A stretch of DNA of 29,556 nucleotides. Origin: Anaerolineales bacterium. Its GTDB lineage: Bacteria > Chloroflexota > Anaerolineae > Anaerolineales > Villigracilaceae. The stretch's first letter is position 1. Each line of letters opens with the position of its first letter. A program made the position numbers and the translations under genes. Where the stretch lies: NCBI GenBank assembly GCA_016928525.1, contig JAFGKO010000254.1, forward strand, positions 1 through 29,556, given 5' to 3'. The notes below the pieces were generated by a model. It was not told the origin of the DNA. It made no database searches and saw nothing but the letters and a program-made list of their open reading frames with translations. This document shows positions 24,208 through 29,556 of this stretch, piece after piece.

Positions 24208-25340
24208 GGCTGATGCTGCGCGACATTTCGTGGCGACATTTTGATTTTTGGCTTCTCGGCGCAATCGTTCTAGCGACTGCGTTTGGGACGACCATGATCC
24301 GCTCTGCGGTTGCCGGGAACGAAGAACTTATCCCGTTGATCAATCGCCAGATTTATTTTGCATTAGCCGGTCTGGTTGTTATTTTTGTGGTCGCTGCGAT
24401 TGATTACCGTTATTGGATCTCCCTGTACATCCCGATATTCATTGTTATGAGCATCCTTCTATTTTCGTTGTTCCTGAGCGCACAGGCGGTATTCGGCGCT
24501 GCCAGGTGGTTCACTGTTGGCGTGCTCTTCGTTCAACCCACGGAATTCGCTAAGATCGTTATCATTTTGATTTTGGCTCGTTATTTTGAAAAGAATCAGG
24601 AGCGCCCTCGTGACTTGCGTTGGATCGCCTTCAGTCTTACCTGGGTCTGGGGATTGACAATTTGGATTTTGTTACAACCGAACCTGAGCAATGTGGTTGT
24701 TATCACTGTCATCTGGTTTGTGCTTCTCTGGTTGAATGGCCTGCAACTTAAACATCTTTTTGCCTTTGGGGCTACCGGGATTGTCACCTTTGGCATTGTT
24801 GTCGTCCTGACATTTTTGGGGATTAGAATTCCTTTTCTTCAAGATTATCAACAACAAAGGATTGCGAACTTCATCCTGCCTGATCCAAATGCGACATTTG
24901 GCGCGACTTACAATGTGCAACAGGCCCTGGTTGCCATTGGTTCGGGTGGCTTGTTTGGCAAGGGGTATGGCCACGGCACACAGACCCAGTTGCGTTTTTT
25001 GAAGGTGCGTCACACGGACTTTATCTTTTCGGCGATTTCGGAAGAATTTGGCATGGTGGGCGGCATCCTGGTCATCCTTGTGTTGGCTTTTATCATCTGG
25101 CGCTGCCTGCGAGCCGCACAACGGGCCCGTGATGTATCTGGCGCTACCATCGCCTATGGCGTTGCTACCTTGATCTTCTTTCAGGGTGCGATCAACATCG
25201 GCGTTAACATGAACATTGTGCCTGTGTCTGGATTGCCATTGCCCTTCATCAGTTATGGCGGCAGCGGCCTCACGTCATTGATGTTGGGCATTGGACTTGT
25301 AGAAAGTGTAGCCTTGCGCCACAAATCTTTGGATTTTTGA
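24204..25340 (+). CDS. rodA: SEDS-family peptidoglycan glycosyltransferase RodA
   Basis: Polytopic (about ten helices) lipid II polymerase of the elongasome, 378 residues. Family landmarks: FGAARWFTVG (97-106), QPTEFAKI, IANFILPDPNATFGATYNVQQA, AIGSGGLFGKGYGHGTQTQL (a 20-residue block at 244-263), RHTDFIFSAISEEFG with the essential Asp272, and the C-terminal PVSGLPLPFISYGGSG. The position normally read QPDL is QPNL here (Asn160). RodA is favoured over FtsW by the HTDFIF and GYGHGTQTQL context and the mre/mrdA neighbourhood. Start: a GTG at 24204 overlaps the minE stop; the ATG at 24213 is an alternative, with AGGTGAGG upstream serving as its ribosome site. Confidence 0.9.
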   Translation: MRLMLRDISWRHFDFWLLGAIVLATAFGTTMIRSAVAGNEELIPLINRQIYFALAGLVVIFVVAAIDYRYWISLYIPIFIVMSILLFSLFLSAQAVFGAARWFTVGVLFVQPTEFAKIVIILILARYFEKNQERPRDLRWIAFSLTWVWGLTIWILLQPNLSNVVVITVIWFVLLWLNGLQLKHLFAFGATGIVTFGIVVVLTFLGIRIPFLQDYQQQRIANFILPDPNATFGATYNVQQALVAIGSGGLFGKGYGHGTQTQLRFLKVRHTDFIFSAISEEFGMVGGILVILVLAFIIWRCLRAAQRARDVSGATIAYGVATLIFFQGAINIGVNMNIVPVSGLPLPFISYGGSGLTSLMLGIGLVESVALRHKSLDF

Positions 25341-25418
25341 TACCGCAACCTCCAGACCTTGAACATGGTTGCAGTGCTGATCACTCAATCTCAGCTTGAG
25401 TTGGGATAAAGTGGTTGA

Positions 25419-25495
25419 GACACGGACAAACGGAATCCTATGACTTCCTTCCGTAAATACGGGCAAATCTCCGTTTTCTCCGCGAAATCCGTGTC
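25419..25495. repeat. 8-bp inverted repeat in the gap upstream of gltX
   Basis: GACACGGA at 25419-25426 pairs with TCCGTGTC at 25488-25495, enclosing 61 bases. It occupies the 170-base gap between rodA and gltX, which holds no gene and no T-box signature that I can find. It may be a leader structure or just intergenic repeat debris. Confidence 0.3.
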
Positions 25496-25510
25496 CAAAA
25501 TTGGAGAATC

Positions 25511-27004
25511 ATGACGAATTCATCGAAACCAGCTCGCGCTCGCATGGCGCCTTCACCAACCGGGCGTTTTCATCTTGGCTCGGCGCGTACGGCGCTGTAT
25601 AACTATCTCCTTGCCCGCAAGACGGGCGGGCAATTCATCCTGCGCATCGAAGATACCGACCAGAAGCGTTTTGTGGAAGGCGCCGAACAGGAAATTTTCG
25701 ACGGCCTGATCTGGCTTGGGATCATACCCGATGAAAGCCCCCAGGTCGGTGGAAATTATGGCCCATATAGACAGACCGAGCGACGGGAAATCTATTTTGA
25801 GCACGCCAATCTGCTGGTCGAAAAAGGCGCTGCCTTTCCCTGTTTTTGCACGCCCGAGCGCCTTGCCCAGGTAAGGGGAGAACAACAACAGCGCAAGGAA
25901 AAGCCGCGATATGACGGCCTTTGTCGTCGGATCGACGCGGCTGAGGCCGCTCGCCGGGTTGCCAGCGGCGAGAAATATGTCATTCGTTTCAAAATGCCGT
26001 ACGAAGGCTCAACCACCGCCCACGACCACTTGCGCGGCGATATCGTCACAGAAAACCGTTATCTGGATGATTACGTTCTGCTCAAGTCTGACGGCCTGCC
26101 CACTTACCATCTTGCAGCTATGGTCGATGATCACCTGATGGGCATTACGCACGTCTTCCGCGGCTCCGAATGGTTACCCACATTCCCGCTGCACGTGCAA
26201 GTTGTGCGCGCGTTTGGCTGGGACGAGCCGGTCTGGGTGCATCTCTCCGTTTTCCTCAAGCCTAGTGGCAAGGGCAAGATGAGCAAACGCGAAGACGCTG
26301 AAGTGCTCAAAGATGGCCACTCGGTTTTCGTCAAAGATATGCAGGACCTGGGCTACACTCCCGAAGGCGTTTTGAATTGGATCGCGCTGATGGGCTGGGG
26401 CGTGGCCGAAGATGACGTTTTGACTCTCGACCAGATGATCGAGCGCTTTGATGTGGATCGTTTAACGCCCTCACCCGCCGGAATAAACTTTGCGAAACTT
26501 GACCACTTCAACGGGGCGCACATCCGCCTCTTGCCGACCGAGGAACTGGCAGCGCGCATTAAACCGTTCTATCTCCGGGCCGGATACCGCGTGGACGACC
26601 CCACGCTTTTGGCCATCACCCCGCTCATTCAGGAACGCTTGGTCACACTCGATGACTGCCTCGCTTTTGGAGGCTTCTTTTTCCAGGAGAACGTTAGGCC
26701 CAACCCTGAAGAACTGGTCGCCAAAGGTCTGGACGCAAAAGGCTCCGCGGAAATTGCTAGCAAGGCATACGAAATCCTGGCTGCGCTGCCGGAGATTACC
26801 CATGCCTCAGCCGAGCCGCCTTTGCGCGAACTCGTAGAAAAGCTTGAATTGAAACCCAATCAGGTCTTTGGCATCCTGCGCGTGGCTGTGACCGGGCAAG
26901 CGGTCAGCCCACCGCTGTTCGAGAGCATGGAAGTGATCGGGCGCGAGAAGGTTTTGGAGCGTGTAAGAAACGCGATTGTGATTTTGGAGGGATTAGTCGG
27001 ATAA
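25511..27004 (+). CDS. gltX: Glutamyl-tRNA synthetase
   Basis: Class I synthetase that charges tRNA-Glu; 497 residues, normal length. The HIGH motif appears as HLGS (21-24) in MAPSPTGRFHLGSARTALYN (12-31), KMSKS as KMSKR (256-260), and the RIEDTD, DDYVLLKSDGLPTYHLAAMVDDHLMGI (about 186-212) and HVFRGSEWLPTFPLH blocks confirm the discriminating bacterial-type catalytic core, followed by the helical anticodon-binding domain. GGAG is 4 bases before the ATG. Since a GlnRS gene follows on the opposite strand, this enzyme need not misacylate tRNA-Gln. Confidence 0.96.
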   Translation: MTNSSKPARARMAPSPTGRFHLGSARTALYNYLLARKTGGQFILRIEDTDQKRFVEGAEQEIFDGLIWLGIIPDESPQVGGNYGPYRQTERREIYFEHANLLVEKGAAFPCFCTPERLAQVRGEQQQRKEKPRYDGLCRRIDAAEAARRVASGEKYVIRFKMPYEGSTTAHDHLRGDIVTENRYLDDYVLLKSDGLPTYHLAAMVDDHLMGITHVFRGSEWLPTFPLHVQVVRAFGWDEPVWVHLSVFLKPSGKGKMSKREDAEVLKDGHSVFVKDMQDLGYTPEGVLNWIALMGWGVAEDDVLTLDQMIERFDVDRLTPSPAGINFAKLDHFNGAHIRLLPTEELAARIKPFYLRAGYRVDDPTLLAITPLIQERLVTLDDCLAFGGFFFQENVRPNPEELVAKGLDAKGSAEIASKAYEILAALPEITHASAEPPLRELVEKLELKPNQVFGILRVAVTGQAVSPPLFESMEVIGREKVLERVRNAIVILEGLVG

Positions 27005-27095
27005 GTCTATAAGTTTTACAAGTCTGACAGGTTGTCTGGGTTGTAAACAGAGCATGTGGTTTCTGTGCGTGGAGCGGCGCACTAGCAGCTTATGA

Positions 27096-27132
27096 AAAAG
27101 TCTTACAGGTTTTATCGACCTGTAAGACTTTT
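27096..27132. terminator. Bidirectional terminator between gltX and glnS
   Basis: Perfect 15-bp stem (AAAAGTCTTACAGGT at 27096-27110, ACCTGTAAGACTTTT at 27118-27132) with a 7-base loop and T-runs on both strands, between convergent genes. A degenerate copy of one arm (AAGTCTGACAGGTT) occurs upstream at about 27020. Confidence 0.88.
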
Positions 27133-27145
27133 CAAACTCCTTGGA

Positions 27146-28816
27146 TTAACCAGGCTTCTGTTGTATCTTTGCCCAGCTATCTCGCAAGGGAACGGTGCGG
27201 TTGATGACCAGTTTGTCATCCGAACTGTCCTGGTCTACGCAGAAGTAGCCCTGACGTTCGAACTGTAGCAGGTAGCCGGGTCCCGCTTTTTCCAGGCCTG
27301 GTTCGACGAAAGCTTTTACCGCTTCCAGCGAGTTGGGGTTGAGATATTCCTTGAAGCTGTCGCTATCCGGATTCTCGACGGTAAACAGGCGGTCATACAG
27401 GCGGACTTCTGCCGGGATGGCGTGCCGCGCCGAAACCCAATGAATGGTGGCCTTGACACGGCGTCCATCGGGGGCGTCGCCGCCGCGCGAGGCCGGGTCG
27501 TAGGTACAATGCACCTCGGTTACCTCGCCAGTTTCCGGGTCTTTGACGACGCGGGTACAGGTCACAAAGTAAGCGTAGCGTAAGCGGACCTCGTTCCCCG
27601 GGTAGAGCCGGTAGAATTTTTTGTGCGGCTCTTCCTGAAAATCATCCTGTTCGATGTAAAGCGCCTTCGAGAAAGGCACCAGCCGTGTTCCGGCGTCCGG
27701 GTCTTCGGGGTTGTTGACGGCTTCCAGTTCTTCGACCTGGTCGTCGGGATAATTATCAATGACCAGCTTGAGCGGACGCAGCACGCCCATACGACGGGGC
27801 GCGCGTTTGTTCAGGTCGTCGCGGATGCAGGCTTCGAGCAGTGCGATGTCGACGATTGTGTTCGCTTTGGCAACGCCCACGCGACGGATGAAATCGAGGA
27901 TGGCTTCAGGAGTATAGCCGCGCCGGCGCAGCGCACGCAGGGTCGGCATACGCGGATCGTCCCAGCCGCTGACCAGGCCTTCATCCACCAGTTGCCTGAG
28001 ATAGCGTTTGCTCAGGATCGTATAGTTGAGCACTAGGCGAGAGAACTCGATCTGGCGTGGTTTGAACACTTCCAACTCTTCTAAAAACCATTCATACAAC
28101 GGACGATGGTTTTCGTATTCGATGGAACATAGTGAATGGGTGATGCCTTCCATCGAATCGTTCTGGCCGTGCGACCAGTCGTACATGGGATAGATCTTCC
28201 ATTTGTAGCCGGTGCGATGATGGGCCGGTTCGTGGATGATGCGGTACATGACCGGATCGCGCAGGTTCATGTTGGGATGCGCCATGTCAATTTTGGCGCG
28301 CAGGACGCGTGTGCCGTCGGGGAATTCGCCGTTCTTCATGCGCTCGAGCAGGTCCATATTTTCTTCTACATCCCGGTTTCGATAAGGGCTTTCCTGGCCG
28401 GGTTCGGTCAGCGTGCCGCGATTGGCGCTTACCTCTTCGGGGCTCTGGTCGTCCACATAGGCTTTGCCCATCATAACCAGTTTGACCGCCCACTCGTAGA
28501 GTTCGTCGAAATAGTCCGAGGCATAGGTTTCTTTGACCCACTCGATGCCCAGCCAGCGTGCATCCTCCTTGATGGCTTCCACGTATTCTACGTCTTCTTT
28601 GACCGGGTTGGTATCATCGAAGCGCAGGTATAACTCGCCGCCCTGCTCTTTGGCAACCAGGTAATCGATCAGGAAGGCTTTGGCGTGCCCGATGTGCAGG
28701 TAACCGTTGGGCTCCGGTGGCAGGCGGGTGCGCACGTAGTCGAAGCGTCCGCTTTCCAGGTCTTCGGCAACGGCTTCACGGATAAAGTCAGTAGGCTTGG
28801 GTTCGTCAGTAGTCAT
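27146..28816 (-). CDS. glnS: Glutaminyl-tRNA synthetase
   Basis: Class I synthetase that charges tRNA-Gln directly; 556 residues, close to the E. coli enzyme (554). HIGH is intact at 41-44 in [16 protein letters not shown], the KMSKS equivalent is ILSKR (267-271), and GlnRS-specific features are present: [30 protein letters not shown] (about 212-230), and the two C-terminal beta-barrel domains that read the anticodon ([14 protein letters not shown] onward, to VNRTV near the end). The start at 28816 is preceded by GAGG; the frame is open to 28870 but the extension contains the probable promoter. GlnRS is a minority route in bacteria, most of which use GatCAB. Confidence 0.95.
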   Translation of the reverse strand: MTTDEPKPTDFIREAVAEDLESGRFDYVRTRLPPEPNGYLHIGHAKAFLIDYLVAKEQGGELYLRFDDTNPVKEDVEYVEAIKEDARWLGIEWVKETYASDYFDELYEWAVKLVMMGKAYVDDQSPEEVSANRGTLTEPGQESPYRNRDVEENMDLLERMKNGEFPDGTRVLRAKIDMAHPNMNLRDPVMYRIIHEPAHHRTGYKWKIYPMYDWSHGQNDSMEGITHSLCSIEYENHRPLYEWFLEELEVFKPRQIEFSRLVLNYTILSKRYLRQLVDEGLVSGWDDPRMPTLRALRRRGYTPEAILDFIRRVGVAKANTIVDIALLEACIRDDLNKRAPRRMGVLRPLKLVIDNYPDDQVEELEAVNNPEDPDAGTRLVPFSKALYIEQDDFQEEPHKKFYRLYPGNEVRLRYAYFVTCTRVVKDPETGEVTEVHCTYDPASRGGDAPDGRRVKATIHWVSARHAIPAEVRLYDRLFTVENPDSDSFKEYLNPNSLEAVKAFVEPGLEKAGPGYLLQFERQGYFCVDQDSSDDKLVINRTVPLRDSWAKIQQKPG

Positions 28817-28858
28817 GGATTGCGCCTCATTGGAACTTCTTTCAAAATAATTTCGTCT

Positions 28859-28864
28859 ATTATA
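28859..28864 (-). promoter_or_regulatory. Possible -10 box of glnS
   Basis: TATAAT on the minus strand, giving a leader of about 35 bases before the start at 28816. No clear -35 box. Confidence 0.4.
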
Positions 28865-28886
28865 TATCAAAGCGCCGCGAGGGCAG

Positions 28887-28892
28887 TATAAT
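28887..28892 (+). promoter_or_regulatory. Possible -10 box towards the small membrane protein gene
   Basis: TATAAT on the plus strand 130 bases before the start at 29023, just ahead of the palindromic repeat. Supported only by the hexamer and by the absence of other candidates. Confidence 0.3.
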
Positions 28893-28900
28893 TTTAGTAT

Positions 28901-28935
28901 TGCCCTGAGCAGAGCGATAGCGCAGTCGAAGGGCA
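28901..28935. repeat. Palindromic intergenic repeat (TGCCCT...AGGGCA type)
   Basis: A 35-base imperfect palindrome with 6-bp terminal arms and the core GAGC-AGAGCGA-TAGCGCAG-TCGA. Short elements of this wording recur in intergenic DNA of many environmental bacteria (recollection), which suggests a REP-like repeat. It lies between divergent glnS and the small membrane protein gene. Confidence 0.5.
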
Positions 28936-29022
28936 GATTTTATGCATATTTGCGCTTCGACTATGGGCCTCATTGCATTCGGCCCTCCGCTCAACGAGGA
29001 ATACAATAAAAAGGAGGCCGTA

Positions 29023-29358
29023 ATGAGTGAAAGTCAGGAAAGTAAAACCAGTTTTATGGGAACATTTTTCGATCGTTCCGTTGTGATGCGTATTGTGCGG
29101 GTGGCGGAAATATCAGCCTGGGTGGTTTTGGTGGTGTATGGCTTGCAGTTATTGCTTTCGGCAAGTGTATTTGTATTGTCTTACCTGCGCGGATTTATGC
29201 AGTGGGCCGGCTTTACTGATCTATTACAGCAAATTTTATTTGTATTGGAGCAGCCTTTTCGCGGCATTGTCTACTTCATTGGCTTGCAGGCGGTTGCCAA
29301 GATTTTGTTGATGTTCATGGACATCGAGGAAAATACCCGCCGCGCCGCTCGAAAATAG
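29023..29358 (+). CDS. Small hypothetical membrane protein, two to three helices
   Basis: A 111-residue protein I do not recognise. A charged N-terminus (MSESQESKTS) is followed by hydrophobic segments at about 30-58 (AWVVLVVYGLQLLLSASVFV) and about 72-100 (around FRGIVYFIGLQAVAKILLMF), then a basic C-terminus (ENTRRAARK). The start is set by GGAGG 6 bases before the ATG; a longer frame to 28942 runs through the palindromic repeat and is unlikely to be translated. Helices separated by a loop containing QQILFVLEQP suggest a small hairpin membrane protein. It stands alone between two different intergenic repeats, with no neighbour to hint at a role. Confidence 0.75.
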   Translation: MSESQESKTSFMGTFFDRSVVMRIVRVAEISAWVVLVVYGLQLLLSASVFVLSYLRGFMQWAGFTDLLQQILFVLEQPFRGIVYFIGLQAVAKILLMFMDIEENTRRAARK

Positions 29359-29369
29359 TTTGCATATAT

Positions 29370-29473
29370 GTCATTGCGAGACCGAAGGTCGAAGCAATCT
29401 CATGTTCCAGCGGGGAGATTGCTTCGCACACCTGCCCTAGCGGGCGGTGCTAGGGAAAAGCGCTCGCAATGAC
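29370..29473. repeat. 104-bp nested palindromic repeat
   Basis: Terminal inverted repeats GTCATTGCGAG (29370-29380) and CTCGCAATGAC (29463-29473) enclose a second perfect pair GAAGCAATCTC / GAGATTGCTTC (29391-29401, 29415-29425) and a third CCCTAG / CTAGGG (29435-29440, 29450-29455). The nested hairpins without any coding frame suggest a non-autonomous, MITE- or BIME-like element; the wording resembles repeats known from several environmental phyla (recollection). The remaining 83 bases to the window edge show no gene I can support. Confidence 0.75.
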
Positions 29474-29556
29474 ATCAGCAATTCTCAATATGGGAGAAGT
29501 AGGGATGTCAGCAGGCGAAAAGGGGAAACGGGGCTTGGCAAAATGAGCCACCAGAA

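Noticed and set aside
25341..25510. T-box or other aminoacyl-tRNA riboswitch upstream of gltX
   Set aside because: No T-box consensus (GGTGGNACCRCG-like) or anti-terminator pairing is visible; only an 8-bp inverted repeat was found.
28942..29022. N-terminal extension of the small membrane protein
   Set aside because: The extension overlaps repeat-like DNA and the ATG at 29023 has an excellent GGAGG site.
29490..29547. Short 18-codon frame (MGEVGMSAGEKGKRGLAK) and an ATG at 29543
   Set aside because: The frame is too short to judge and the ATG at 29543 has only a few codons before the window ends; neither can be supported.

Overview
The window is about 29.6 kb of a bacterial chromosome, gene-dense, with mostly housekeeping content. 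Overall protein flavour (P/T/A/E-rich lipoprotein linkers, RHS-type fragments, a high-affinity amino-acid ABC cassette, Mre and Min genes in one run, a GlnRS, TTG/GTG starts with GGAGG-type ribosome sites) fits a Chloroflexota bacterium, probably Anaerolineae. That placement is inference from the look of the proteins; no rRNA or tRNA gene is present to settle it.

Layout. (1) 1-3105: the 3' end of scpB, then an AT-richer accessory patch holding, on the minus strand, an orphan RHS C-terminal fragment followed by a small lipoprotein gene whose signal peptide is split by a complete IS5-type insertion sequence (927-1970). (2) 3106-4527: rluB and a CBS-ACT regulatory protein, convergent across a perfect-stem terminator. 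(3) 4666-15455: a long minus-strand run. Read in transcription order it is cyclophilin, VTT membrane protein, M20 dipeptidase, a large Cache-HAMP-GAF-PAS histidine kinase, an OmpR-type response regulator, and the branched-chain amino-acid type ABC transporter livK-livH-livM-livG-livF. (4) 15481-17588: uridine kinase, a thioredoxin with a membrane tail, and a DegV fatty-acid binding protein, all minus strand, with terminators between them. (5) 17726-25340: a plus-strand cell-shape and division block, mreB-mreC-mreD-mrdA-minC-minD-minE-rodA. (6) 25511-28816: gltX and glnS, convergent across a 15-bp-stem terminator. (7) 28817-29556: a small two-helix membrane protein flanked by two different palindromic intergenic repeats.

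How the genes work together. The mre/mrdA/rodA genes encode the lateral-wall elongasome (actin-like scaffold, linker proteins, transpeptidase and SEDS glycosyltransferase). MinCDE, encoded between PBP2 and RodA, positions the division septum, so elongation and septum placement are encoded in one collinear block. The liv cassette is a complete importer next to a two-component system and a dipeptidase, which suggests but does not prove coordinated peptide and amino-acid use.

The most striking direct observation is the IS insertion. Removing bases 927-1970 plus one copy of a TAA duplication restores a 186-codon lipoprotein frame with a textbook signal peptide and lipobox. I see no CRISPR array, no tRNA or rRNA gene and no convincing wholly new system. 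The best candidate for something under-described is the orphan RHS tip with its broken lipoprotein partner.
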